A stretch of 7,725 nucleotides of DNA from an uncultured Actinomycetes bacterium (GTDB taxonomy: Bacteria > Actinomycetota > Actinomycetes > Nanopelagicales > Nanopelagicaceae). Both the position numbers and the translations under genes were made by a program. The notes under the pieces were generated by a model. It did no database searches and was not told the DNA's origin. It saw nothing but the letters and a program-made list of their open reading frames with translations. The stretch covers positions 1 through 7,725 of the forward strand of contig CAIZHT010000183.1 of NCBI GenBank assembly GCA_903932885.1, given 5' to 3'. Shown in pieces: positions 1 to 7,655 of this stretch. Positions within the stretch are counted from its first letter, which is position 1, and each line of letters opens with the position of its first letter.

Positions 1-1278
1 AAGGCAGTTTTTGCAACGGAGACATTGGCACTGGGTATTAATATGCCGGCCCGCACTGTTGTTCTAGAAAAACTTGTGAAATACAACGGCGAAGCTCATG
101 TTCCCATCACTCCCGGGGAGTACACGCAACTAACTGGTCGTGCAGGTCGACGAGGTATTGATATTGAAGGTAATGCAGTTATTCAATGGTCTCCAACAGT
201 TGATTCAGCAACCGCTGCTGGACTTGCATCTACACGTACTTATCCTCTGCGCTCTTCCTTTGCTCCAACGTATAACATGGCGATAAATCTCATATCGCGC
301 TTTGGTCGCGAACGAGCACGCGGCTCATTGGAATCATCATTTGCGCAATTTCAAGCTGACAGAGCAGTCGTTGGTCTGACCCGACAGATAAAAAAGAATA
401 ACGTCGCAATGGCTGATCTCATGAAAGATGCAACCTGTCATCTTGGTGATTTCAGTGATTATGCGCGCTTGCGACGTGAGATTCGTGAGATAGAAATTTT
501 ACTTTCTAAGCGCGATGGAAAGAAAACTTTTGATAATAGGCAGAGGGCTCATCTTGAAAGTGAGATGCAGGGCCTGAAAAAGGGAATGCGCGAACATAGT
601 TGCCATGGCTGTAGTGATCGTGAGACTCATGCTCGTTTAGCCGAGCGTGCAGATCGACTGCGTCGCGAAAATGATGGTCTCACCAAACGCGTCGAAAATC
701 GCACTCATGTGATCGCTAAGACCTTTGATCAAATTTGTGATGTCCTGACACATCTCAAATACATTGATGGGGAAAAGAGCTCTCCACAAGGAAAGATACT
801 TGCAAAGATTTACGCAGAATCTGATCTCCTTTTGACAGAGACGATTCGTCTTGGCTTACTCGATAATCTGAGTGCGCCTGAACTGCTCTCCGTTGCCTCG
901 TCGATGATATTTCAATCTCGATCTCAGGAAAATCTCGCTCCAAAAATTCCACATATCAACGTTGCAAACGCTCTCTCCGAGATTGCTCACCTTTGGGCAG
1001 AGTTAGAGAAATTAGAAAATGATTTCGGAGTAAAGACTCAAAAGGAACCCGACTTTGGTTTCTGTTCCATTTCTTATCGTTGGGCTAACGGACAATCCTT
1101 ATCAAGTGTCCTCAAAGGCAGTGACTTATCTGTTGGCGATTTCGTTCGCTCAACGAAACAACTCATTGATCTCTTGACCCAAATAGGTGGAGCAAGTGAG
1201 AATCTTCGCGAAAAATGTAAGGAAGGCGTGAAACGCTTGGATCGTGGAGTAGTTGCATATTTAATGGGGGACTTATGA
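1..1278 (+). CDS. helY: Ski2/Mtr4-like DEAD/DEAH-box RNA helicase (HelY type), C-terminal part
   Basis: This is a partial gene: the reading frame is open at base 1, so the first ATP-binding motifs lie outside the window. The 425 visible residues begin in helicase motif V (VFATETLALGINMP, residues 3-16), followed by motif VI (QLTGRAGRRG, residues 43-52). A helical, partly coiled-coil section follows, with a CHLGDF motif near residue 146 and a CHGC motif at 201-204. The C-terminal DSHCT domain contains AKIYAESDLLLTE and GDFVRSTKQLIDLL and ends in GVVAYLMGDL. This is the layout of actinobacterial HelY, an ATP-dependent 3'-5' helicase presumed to act on RNA in the cytoplasm. Only 55 residues separate the two cysteine motifs, whereas relatives I remember carry an extra domain of roughly 110-120 residues there. 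The stop codon overlaps the next start as ATGA, indicating a shared transcript. The family is clear; the exact substrate is not. Confidence 0.93.
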   Translation, partial: KAVFATETLALGINMPARTVVLEKLVKYNGEAHVPITPGEYTQLTGRAGRRGIDIEGNAVIQWSPTVDSATAAGLASTRTYPLRSSFAPTYNMAINLISRFGRERARGSLESSFAQFQADRAVVGLTRQIKKNNVAMADLMKDATCHLGDFSDYARLRREIREIEILLSKRDGKKTFDNRQRAHLESEMQGLKKGMREHSCHGCSDRETHARLAERADRLRRENDGLTKRVENRTHVIAKTFDQICDVLTHLKYIDGEKSSPQGKILAKIYAESDLLLTETIRLGLLDNLSAPELLSVASSMIFQSRSQENLAPKIPHINVANALSEIAHLWAELEKLENDFGVKTQKEPDFGFCSISYRWANGQSLSSVLKGSDLSVGDFVRSTKQLIDLLTQIGGASENLREKCKEGVKRLDRGVVAYLMGDL

Positions 1279-2174
1279 CCTTGATGCTCTTAGATAGCGC
1301 CTCACTTTGGTATCGCGCTTACTACGGTATGCCAGACACACTCACAGCCCCTGATGGAATGCCCGTTCATGCAATCCGTGGATATTTAGATATGACATCT
1401 CGTTTGATCGGAATGTATAAACCAAATCGAATCGTTGCTTGCATAGAGGGAGATTGGCGACCTTCATGGCGCGTTGATCTTTTTCCAGATTACAAAGCAA
1501 ACCGTCTCGATGTTGAGGGGGAGGAGGAAGAGCCTGAAACTCTTACTGCGCAAATTCCAATCCTTTTAGATCTATTGGATCTTTTTGGTATTCCATTGGT
1601 CGGCGTAGATGATTACGAAGCCGATGATGTGATGGCAACATTCGCTGTGCGTGAAAAGGGGCCAATTCGAATTGTTACCGGAGATCGTGATCTTTTTCAG
1701 TTAGTAGACGACAAGCAAGATATAAAAGTTGTATATCTTGCAAAAGGAGTCTCACAACACGATTTAGTTGATCATTCATGGGTGGCAAAGAAATATCTTA
1801 TTCCCGGTGATCGCTACGCTCTATTCGCAATCTTTCGTGGAGATCCATCCGATGGATTACCCGGAGTCAAAGGTATCGGCGAGAAAGGCGCTGCGATTAT
1901 TGCGAATAATGCTGCAAATGTTGATGAAGCGATTGCAAAAGCTAAGGCAAGTGATTCGCCATTTGCTCCTGCTCTGAGCAAGAAGATACTCGAGGGTTTG
2001 GATTATCTAAAGATTGCTCCGACTCTTGTTCATTGCGCACGAGATGTCTCTATTCCTTCAATGGAAATTGCAATGCCATCTAAGCCCAAAGATCTTTCGC
2101 AAATCTATAAATTCCAGCAGCAATATGGGCTCGGCGCCTCCGTTGACAAAATGATTGCCGCATTGGGCTGGTAA
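1275..2174 (+). CDS. 5'-3' exonuclease (Pol I N-terminal domain-like, FEN family)
   Basis: A complete 299-residue stand-alone 5'-3' exonuclease, the usual size for the family. It resembles the N-terminal nuclease domain of DNA polymerase I, which removes RNA primers and 5' flaps using two metal ions. Visible acidic metal-site clusters are D7 (LLDSAS), the DDYEADDV segment (E115, D117, D118), TGDRDLF (D137, D139) and GDPSDGLPGVKGIGEK (D190, D193). The last of these leads into the helix-three-turn-helix DNA-binding motif. The arginine/lysine segment RPSWRVDLFPDYKANR (62-77) is also present. The position usually held by an Asp before this segment appears to be Glu58. The start at 1275 overlaps the helicase stop (ATGA) and has a GGGGG ribosome-binding site four bases upstream; the Met at codon 4 is a less likely alternative. 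No polymerase domain follows. A likely role is replication or repair clean-up. Confidence 0.93.
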   Translation: MTLMLLDSASLWYRAYYGMPDTLTAPDGMPVHAIRGYLDMTSRLIGMYKPNRIVACIEGDWRPSWRVDLFPDYKANRLDVEGEEEEPETLTAQIPILLDLLDLFGIPLVGVDDYEADDVMATFAVREKGPIRIVTGDRDLFQLVDDKQDIKVVYLAKGVSQHDLVDHSWVAKKYLIPGDRYALFAIFRGDPSDGLPGVKGIGEKGAAIIANNAANVDEAIAKAKASDSPFAPALSKKILEGLDYLKIAPTLVHCARDVSIPSMEIAMPSKPKDLSQIYKFQQQYGLGASVDKMIAALGW

Positions 2175-3568
2175 TGTTTTTAGTTTCTATCTTCACGGGA
2201 TGGCTCTTATCTGCCAGCTTTGCGCCAACCGGGCGCTGGTACCTAGCTCCTCTCGCTATATCCCTGTGGATATGGATTCTTCATGGTGGCAGAAAATCTA
2301 TTCGTCATACATTTCTCATCGCTTTTACCTTCAATGCATTTCTTCTGCAGTGGAGCTCCACCTATGTGGGCAATATTCCATGGCTCATTCTTTGCTTAGG
2401 GGAGTCACTCTTTTTCTTACCGCTTGCATGGGCGCGTAAAAAGCGAATAGTTTTCTTTCCAGCGATTTTTCTATTGCTAGAACACATCAGATCGATTTTT
2501 CCTTTCGAGGGCTTTGCATGGGGGCGTTTAGCATTTGGCCAAGCCGATGCACCATATCGAGAAGTGGTTGCCATAGGGGGAGTCTCACTGCTTACATCCT
2601 TTGTAACCTGCCTTGGAATTATGATCTATTTTATTGTAAGAAATTTCAAAATCAGCGCAATATACGGTTCTGCACTGATTCTATTGGTGATTGCAATAAG
2701 TGCACTACCTGCAATTGAGTCGATTGGAAATTTCAAATCTTTACTTGTTCAAGGAAATGTTCCGCAACTTGGCTTAGATTTCAACTCTCGAGCACAAGCA
2801 GTATTTCAAATGCATGTGAAGGAAACCCAGCGCGCCACCCGAGACAATACTGATTATGACCTCATTATTTGGCCTGAAAACAGCGTCGACGTTGATCCTT
2901 TCAAGAATAGTGATGTGCGTGCATCTCTATCTTCACTCAACAAGGAAACTGGGCGTCCTATAGTAATTGGCGCAGTCCTGAGCAGTGATAAACAAATAGA
3001 GAATGCTTCAATATTGTGGGATAACGGGGCACTATCGACGTATATCAAGCAACATTTGACGCCTTTCGGTGAATACATTCCGCTACGTAATATTGCTCAA
3101 AAGATCTCACCATTTGTTGATGATGTTCAAGATTTCACCCCTGGTACACAAGATGTCATACATAAAGTAGACAGTGCTCTTTTAGGTCCGATTATTTGCT
3201 ATGAGCTCATTGATGATTCGTATATACGACGTGTCAGTCGGGATTCGAACTTACTCGTTGTTCAAACCAATAACGCAACCTTTGGAACAAGTGCGCAAAG
3301 TTCGCAGCAATTGTCGATTTCTAGAATTCGAGCTATAGAAAACCATCGAGATCTTGTCAGCGTTTCAACAACTGGAATTTCTGCTGTGATTGATTCTCAA
3401 GGAAATATTGTAAAATCGACAATGAGTAATCAACCCGATCATCTATTTGCGAATTCAAAACTCTATTCAGGCCAGACAGTCGCAAATAAACTTGGGGATT
3501 GGGCTTTCTTTCTAACATTGGTGGGCCTTGGAATTCTTGGATTCTTAGGTAGACGGCTCTATTCCTGA
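2174..3568 (+). CDS. lnt: Apolipoprotein N-acyltransferase
   Basis: Lnt adds the third acyl chain to the N-terminal cysteine of lipoproteins after signal peptide removal, taking the acyl group from a phospholipid; it is an integral membrane enzyme. The 464-residue protein opens with the typical SASFAPTGRWYLAPLAIS segment. Several hydrophobic membrane segments follow (roughly residues 1-36, 44-60, 66-88, 92-106, 131-155 and 160-180). Next is an extracytoplasmic nitrilase-fold domain (about 187-420) and a last membrane helix (442-460). The catalytic residues line up with E. coli Lnt: Glu235 in IIWPE, Lys292 in YIKQHL, Cys342 in ICYE. The further required residues Glu300 (PFGE), Tyr343 and Glu344 are also present, so the enzyme should be active. 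Its start overlaps the exonuclease stop as TAATG, with no clear ribosome-binding site of its own, implying translational coupling. There is no polyprenol-phosphate mannose synthase (Ppm1) domain, unlike the mycobacterial fusion protein. Confidence 0.95.
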   Translation: MFLVSIFTGWLLSASFAPTGRWYLAPLAISLWIWILHGGRKSIRHTFLIAFTFNAFLLQWSSTYVGNIPWLILCLGESLFFLPLAWARKKRIVFFPAIFLLLEHIRSIFPFEGFAWGRLAFGQADAPYREVVAIGGVSLLTSFVTCLGIMIYFIVRNFKISAIYGSALILLVIAISALPAIESIGNFKSLLVQGNVPQLGLDFNSRAQAVFQMHVKETQRATRDNTDYDLIIWPENSVDVDPFKNSDVRASLSSLNKETGRPIVIGAVLSSDKQIENASILWDNGALSTYIKQHLTPFGEYIPLRNIAQKISPFVDDVQDFTPGTQDVIHKVDSALLGPIICYELIDDSYIRRVSRDSNLLVVQTNNATFGTSAQSSQQLSISRIRAIENHRDLVSVSTTGISAVIDSQGNIVKSTMSNQPDHLFANSKLYSGQTVANKLGDWAFFLTLVGLGILGFLGRRLYS

Positions 3569-3606
3569 GCGTGTATCTAACGCCGATAAGTTACATTATG
3601 TAAAGT

Positions 3607-3627
3607 AAAAGGGAATTGCCCATCCCT
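3607..3627 (-). terminator. Probable intrinsic terminator of gcvP
   Basis: Read on the - strand, a stem AGGGA / TCCCT (3623-3627 with 3610-3614) closes an 8-base loop and is followed directly by TTTT and then ACTTTAC. It begins 17 bases after the gcvP stop. A smaller stem-loop (AATCA, loop AGCC, TGATT; 3632-3645) lies just before it and overlaps the gcvP stop codon. The stem is short, so efficiency may be modest. The + strand copy is not followed by a T run, so this would not end lnt transcription. Confidence 0.45.
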
Positions 3628-3643
3628 CAACAATCAGGCTTGA

Positions 3644-6499
3644 TTAGGAGCTGTATGCCTCTATCGGCGCACATGAACAGACCAAATTACGATCTCCGAA
3701 GGCACCATCGATACGTCCAACAGTTGGCCAATACTTACCCCGAGTTCCAATCAATTCACCTGGAATAAGGCCTGTAATCGTTGCTGGGAATGCCCCTACC
3801 TCTCGTGGGTATGAGCGTTCCCAATGAGTCGCTGCGATAGCTCCAATGGTGTGCGGTGCATTTCGAAGAGGCGAACCATCGATATCTTGCTTGCCATCGA
3901 TAATCTCTTGAATCTCTGCGCGAATGCCAACCATCGCATCTATAAAGCGATTCATCTCGAGAATATCTTCTGATTCAGTTGGTTCAATCATTAACGTTCC
4001 AGCAACAGGAAAGGACATTGTTGGTGCATGGAAACCGAAATCCATCAATCTCTTTGCGATGTCATCAACGCTTACTCCTGAAATTTTGGTTATCTCACGC
4101 AAATCAAGAATGCATTCGTGTGCAATCAAGCCCTTATTTCCTGTGTAAAGAATCGGATATGAAGACTTGAGACGCGCTGCCATGTAATTAGCATTCAAAA
4201 TTGCTACCTGCGTTGCATGCGTTAGCCCTTCTCCCCCCATCAGGCGAATGTAGGCCCAAGAAATTGGCAAAATACTTGCAGATCCAAATGGCGCAGCTGA
4301 AATTGGTCCAGGACCTGTAGCAGGGCCCGCCGTTACATCTAATGGATGGTTCGGTAAGAAGGGCGCTAAATGTGCTTTGGAGATAACAGGACCTACACCT
4401 GGTCCCCCACCACCGTGAGGAATACAGAATGTTTTATGTAGATTCAGATGTGAAACATCAGCGCCAAATTTTCCAGGTTGCGCTGTTCCAACGAGAGCGT
4501 TGAGATTCGCACCATCGACATACACCTGCCCGCCTGCATCGTGAATCATCGCGCAAATTTCTGAGATTGCAGATTCGAAAACACCATGGGTTGATGGATA
4601 CGTCACCATGAGTGCAGCAAGGGCGTCGGCATTGAGGGCAATCTTCAATTTCAGATCTTCTAAACTAACATTTCCTTCATCGTCGCAATCAACAACGACT
4701 ACTGACATACCAGCCATCACTGCACTTGCCGCATTTGTACCGTGAGCACTCGATGGAATCAGACAAATATTTCGTCCTGTGTCACCACGTGAGTCATGGT
4801 AATTACGAATCGCCAATAGACCAGCAAATTCTCCTTGACTGCCAGCATTTGGCTGCAACGAAACTGCGTCGTATCCGGTGATTTCCACTAACCATTGTGA
4901 AAGTTGTTCAATGAGTAAACGTGAACCCTTTGACTGATCTGCTGGTGCAAATGGATGGAGGGATGAAAATTCTGGCCACGTGACTGCTTCCATCTCAGTT
5001 GCAGCATTGAGTTTCATCGTGCAAGAACCAAGTGGAATCATTGTTCGATCCAGCGCAAGATCGCGATCTGCCAACGTACGCAAATAGCGCATCATCGAAG
5101 TCTCTGATCTATATGTGTTGAAAACCGGGTGCGTGAGATAACTGGAAGTGCGTGCAAAGGCTGAAGAAATCGATGAAGCATTGCCATCGGCTAAGCCAAG
5201 AATTTCTAGGACTTCCTGAAACGAGGCATCGGTTGTTGTTTCATCGAAAGAGATACGAATCTGCGTATCTGAGATTTTTCCAAAGTTGTATTTCTTTGCA
5301 ACGGCGCGCTTATGAATCTCGTGCGCATCAATCACATCAATAGTGAGCGTGTCAAAGATATTCACATTTCGCGACTGAGCAACGCTATGAAGACGTGAGG
5401 CATAGCCATGAATACGCTGGGCAATAGCGCGCAAACCATCTGGTCCATGCCACATCGCATAGAAGGCGCTGATATTTGCAAGTAAAACTTGAGCGGTACA
5501 GATATTGCTCGTTGCTTTATCGCGGCGAATATGTTGTTCGCGTGTTTGCAGAGCTAAACGAAAAGCTGGATTGCCATGCGAGTCGACACTTTGACCAACT
5601 AAACGTCCAGGCAGTGATCTCTCTAAACCGGCACGCACCGCCATGAACCCTGCATGCGGACCACCAAATCCCATCGGCACTCCGAAGCGTTGGGCAGAAC
5701 CCACTGCAATATCTGCCCCCCACTCCCCTGGTGCTTTTATCAAAGTGAGTGCCAGCAAATCAGTTGCAGCAATGACAACCGCACCTTGGGAATGTGCATA
5801 CTCCGCAACCTTTGCGTAGTCACAAATTTCACCAGTTGTGTCCGGGTATTGGACCAAGAGACCGAAAAATTCTTGATCAAAGCCATCACGTGCAACATGT
5901 CCAGCATCTACTTCAATAACCTTTATGCCCAGGGGCTTTGCGCGAGTCTGCACAACTGCTTTGGTCTGCGGATGCAGGTGTTCTTCAATGAGAAAGACGG
6001 CATCATCACTTGTCTTCGATGTTCGACGTGCAACAGTCATGGCCTCAGCTGCTGCCGTGCCTTCATCCAACATAGAAGCATTAGATAAAGAGAGCGCTGT
6101 CATATCGCAGATAACTGTTTGAAAGGCAAAGATTGCTTCCAAGCGGCCTTGCGAAATTTCAGGTTGATACGGTGTGTACGCGGTGTACCAAGCAGGATTT
6201 TCTAAAACATTTCGTTTGATAACAGCGGGTGTAATTGTTCCGTAGTAGCCGCCACCTATGAGCGAAGTAAAAACTTGATTTTGTGCAGCGATCTGACGAA
6301 GTTCTGCAATAACCTCAACTTCGCTCTTTGCAGAATCCAAAGTTTGCGAAAGTTTTTTCGCGATTTGAATATTTTCAGGAACAACATCACTGATAAAAGT
6401 TTCGATATCGCGGTAGCCAAGCAGATTCAACATCTCTGCTTCATCAAGACCAGATGGCCCGATATGGCGCTTTTCAAAGCGCTCACCGCTATACGTCAT
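3644..6499 (-). CDS. gcvP: Glycine dehydrogenase (aminomethyl-transferring), P-protein of the glycine cleavage system
   Basis: GcvP is the PLP-dependent P-protein. It decarboxylates glycine and passes the aminomethyl group to the lipoyl arm of GcvH in the cytoplasm, feeding one-carbon units to tetrahydrofolate via GcvT. At about 951 residues it is the full-length single-chain form (both halves fused), not the split GcvPA/GcvPB type. The N-terminus has the RHIGPSG signature. The C-terminal catalytic half has [11 protein letters not shown] (584-594), VDGANLNA, and LNLHKTF with the PLP-binding lysine at about 690, then the glycine-rich [11 protein letters not shown] loop. The end [16 protein letters not shown] is conserved, although the usual CSCPP reads CSCAP. 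The frame also opens with GTG at 6502, but the GGGGAG site is only two bases from that GTG and five from the ATG at 6499, so I chose the ATG. It lies 48 bases (45 from the GTG) after the merR gene and is probably cotranscribed with it. No glycine riboswitch is visible. Confidence 0.97.
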   Translation of the reverse strand: MTYSGERFEKRHIGPSGLDEAEMLNLLGYRDIETFISDVVPENIQIAKKLSQTLDSAKSEVEVIAELRQIAAQNQVFTSLIGGGYYGTITPAVIKRNVLENPAWYTAYTPYQPEISQGRLEAIFAFQTVICDMTALSLSNASMLDEGTAAAEAMTVARRTSKTSDDAVFLIEEHLHPQTKAVVQTRAKPLGIKVIEVDAGHVARDGFDQEFFGLLVQYPDTTGEICDYAKVAEYAHSQGAVVIAATDLLALTLIKAPGEWGADIAVGSAQRFGVPMGFGGPHAGFMAVRAGLERSLPGRLVGQSVDSHGNPAFRLALQTREQHIRRDKATSNICTAQVLLANISAFYAMWHGPDGLRAIAQRIHGYASRLHSVAQSRNVNIFDTLTIDVIDAHEIHKRAVAKKYNFGKISDTQIRISFDETTTDASFQEVLEILGLADGNASSISSAFARTSSYLTHPVFNTYRSETSMMRYLRTLADRDLALDRTMIPLGSCTMKLNAATEMEAVTWPEFSSLHPFAPADQSKGSRLLIEQLSQWLVEITGYDAVSLQPNAGSQGEFAGLLAIRNYHDSRGDTGRNICLIPSSAHGTNAASAVMAGMSVVVVDCDDEGNVSLEDLKLKIALNADALAALMVTYPSTHGVFESAISEICAMIHDAGGQVYVDGANLNALVGTAQPGKFGADVSHLNLHKTFCIPHGGGGPGVGPVISKAHLAPFLPNHPLDVTAGPATGPGPISAAPFGSASILPISWAYIRLMGGEGLTHATQVAILNANYMAARLKSSYPILYTGNKGLIAHECILDLREITKISGVSVDDIAKRLMDFGFHAPTMSFPVAGTLMIEPTESEDILEMNRFIDAMVGIRAEIQEIIDGKQDIDGSPLRNAPHTIGAIAATHWERSYPREVGAFPATITGLIPGELIGTRGKYWPTVGRIDGAFGDRNLVCSCAPIEAYSS

Positions 6500-6547
6500 C
6501 ACCGCTCCCCTGCTTTAGATCATTGGGAAGGGTGAAGAGTATTGTCT

Positions 6548-7048
6548 TTAGGCGCCTTTCGCCTTGCGACGTTGCGAAAGTTCATCGTTACTTTCCCCAC
6601 CAACTGGTTGGCCGTTGATCTCGCCAACAAGTGTTGAAAGTGAACCCTCAACCTCATGCCAAACTTTACTCACTGCAATACCAAATACGCCCTGACCGCC
6701 TTGAAGTAAATCGATTACTTCATCTGGTGTTGCGCATTCATAAATTGATGCGCCATCACTCATCAACGTCATACGTTCTAGTTCAGTAACGCCGCGACTG
6801 CGAAGAAAAGTTACAGCGGTGCGAATATTTTGAAGTGATACACCAGCATCTAAAAGTCTTTTTACAATTTTGAGAACCAAAATATCGCGAAAGCCATAAA
6901 GACGTTGTGTTCCAGAACCACTTGCACTTCTAATGCTGGGTTCAACTAAACCGGTACGTGCCCAGTAGTCGAGCTGTCGATATGTAATACCTGCGGCCGA
7001 ACATGCAGTTGCGCCACGGTAGCCAATTTCGAGATCTTGGGAAGTCAC
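6548..7048 (-). CDS. MerR-family transcriptional regulator (Rv1830 / ResR-McdR type)
   Basis: A 166-residue regulator with an N-terminal MerR winged helix-turn-helix. The recognition region is ACSAAGITYRQLDYWARTGL (15-34), the wing SGSGTQRLYGFRDI (43-56), and the dimerisation helix starts at LKIVKRLLDAGVS. A short conserved C-terminal part (MTLMSDGASIYEC, LLQGGQGVFGIAV) follows, with a basic tail RRKAKGA. There is no cysteine cluster like those of metal-sensing MerR proteins. The sequence and its place between the DUF151 nuclease and gcvP match mycobacterial Rv1830, studied as ResR/McdR, a regulator linked to growth and cell division. A target here is not visible. The start is GTG with no clear ribosome-binding site. 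It is the only ATG/GTG/TTG start in this frame between the upstream in-frame stop (7103-7105) and the conserved GYRG, so the start is fairly secure. A palindrome-bearing candidate promoter lies about 40-60 bases upstream. Confidence 0.9.
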   Translation of the reverse strand: MTSQDLEIGYRGATACSAAGITYRQLDYWARTGLVEPSIRSASGSGTQRLYGFRDILVLKIVKRLLDAGVSLQNIRTAVTFLRSRGVTELERMTLMSDGASIYECATPDEVIDLLQGGQGVFGIAVSKVWHEVEGSLSTLVGEINGQPVGGESNDELSQRRKAKGA

Positions 7049-7081
7049 GGGAAGTGCTCGATTCTCTTGGGGAGTGAGACA

Positions 7082-7110
7082 AATGTAGGAGCCTTGCGAC
7101 TCCTATTCAA
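7082..7110 (-). promoter_or_regulatory. Candidate promoter for the merR-gcvP unit
   Basis: On the - strand, TTGAAT (7110-7105) and TACATT (7087-7082) sit exactly 17 bases apart and each matches 4 of 6 bases of the SigA-type -35 and -10 consensus. Transcription would start near 7075, giving a leader of about 27 bases before the GTG. The spacer is almost wholly occupied by an inverted repeat. The call rests on pattern match alone. Confidence 0.33.
7086..7105 (-). promoter_or_regulatory. 20-bp inverted repeat: possible MerR operator or RNA stem-loop
   Basis: On the - strand the arms TAGGAGTC and GGCTCCTA flank GCAA. As RNA this gives an 8-bp stem with one G-U pair and a GNRA tetraloop; the + strand copy has a mismatch at that pair. 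MerR proteins typically bind inverted repeats lying between -35 and -10, which is where this repeat falls, just ahead of a merR gene, so autoregulation is plausible. Alternatively it is a weak terminator or processing signal after DUF151, although only ATTTG follows rather than a clean T run. Confidence 0.45.
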
Positions 7111-7126
7111 TCACCGACACGAGCGA

Positions 7127-7143
7127 AACCTCTACTTGAGGTT
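7127..7143 (-). terminator. Stem-loop just after the DUF151 stop, possible weak terminator
   Basis: A perfect 6-bp stem, AACCTC with GAGGTT around the loop AAGTA, begins five bases after the stop codon of the DUF151 gene. Only TTTCG follows, so it lacks a proper T tract. It may partly end transcription or stabilise the 3' end of the upstream message. Confidence 0.28.
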
Positions 7144-7148
7144 GAGAC

Positions 7149-7655
7149 TTATCCGGCGAAATCCTCTGGGTTTATCTGGTCTAGGAACTCTCTGAATCGC
7201 TCCAGTTCTTGGCTCTCCTCGCCCGTAGCGCCCTCTGCCCCGCCTTGATCAGGTATCTCAATGGCGACCTGATCTAGAAGTTCACTCGTCGCCAAAATAT
7301 TGCTCTTCGTGCGAAGTGCCAGAGCGATCGCATCTGATGGTCTAGCCGAGAGTGTCAACAGCGTTGACGAAGCATCACGCAGATTGAGAGTTGCGTAGAA
7401 AATTCCATCAACTAGCTCCGTCAAATGGATCGCGGTCAGTGTCGTATCGAGAAGGTCGAGCATGTTTGCAATGAGGTCATGAGTCATTGGCCTTGGCGGA
7501 CTCATCCCCTGCTGCGCAAAAGCAATTGCACTCGCTTCAACACTGCCGACCCAAATGGGTAGGAAGCGGGAGCCATCAATTTCCTTGAGTAGAACTATCG
7601 GTTGGTTGGAGGGCATCTCAATTCGAACCCCGACAACCTCCATCGGTATAAGCAT
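7149..7655 (-). CDS. Bifunctional nuclease family protein (BFN/DUF151)
   Basis: A 168-residue protein of the bacterial/plant bifunctional nuclease family (DUF151), whose members have been reported to have DNase and RNase activity; the role in actinobacteria (Rv1829 type) is poorly defined. Conserved blocks are VVGVRIEMPSNQPIVLLKE (7-25), RFLPIWVGSVEASAIAFAQQ (30-49), PRPMTHDLI, the ARPSDAIALALR segment (104-115) and a C-terminal acidic stretch ending in LERFREFLDQINPEDF. No signal peptide or membrane segment is seen, so it should be cytoplasmic. The ATG at 7655 shares its A with the stop of the upstream regulator fragment (TAATG) and lacks a recognisable ribosome-binding site. Coupled translation therefore explains the start; the Met at codon 5 is a weaker alternative. 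An Ala/Glu/Gly-rich linker (about 137-148) precedes the C-terminal helix. It is followed by a 100-base gap with two stem-loops. Confidence 0.92.
   Translation of the reverse strand: MLIPMEVVGVRIEMPSNQPIVLLKEIDGSRFLPIWVGSVEASAIAFAQQGMSPPRPMTHDLIANMLDLLDTTLTAIHLTELVDGIFYATLNLRDASSTLLTLSARPSDAIALALRTKSNILATSELLDQVAIEIPDQGGAEGATGEESQELERFREFLDQINPEDFAG

Noticed and set aside
2155..2439. 94-codon + strand open frame over the start of lnt
   Set aside because: It is an alternate frame of lnt, whose own frame carries all catalytic motifs; no separate start signals are seen.
3569..3583. Stem GCGT/ACGC right after lnt as a + strand terminator
   Set aside because: The stem is only 4 bp with a 7-base loop and is followed by CGATAAG rather than a T run.
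3591..3603. Palindrome TTACAT-T-ATGTAA between lnt and gcvP
   Set aside because: The one-base centre is too small for a full RNA stem, there is no T tract, and it lies between two convergent gene ends where an operator has no obvious promoter to act on. It was kept only as a curiosity.
5654..6088. 144-codon + strand open frame
   Set aside because: It lies wholly inside gcvP on the other strand, has no family resemblance, no ribosome-binding site and unusually many Cys/His residues, as expected for an antisense shadow of a conserved gene.
6503..6547. Possible glycine riboswitch ahead of gcvP
   Set aside because: The gap to the merR gene is only 45 bases and shows no aptamer-like paired elements; it contains just the ribosome-binding site.
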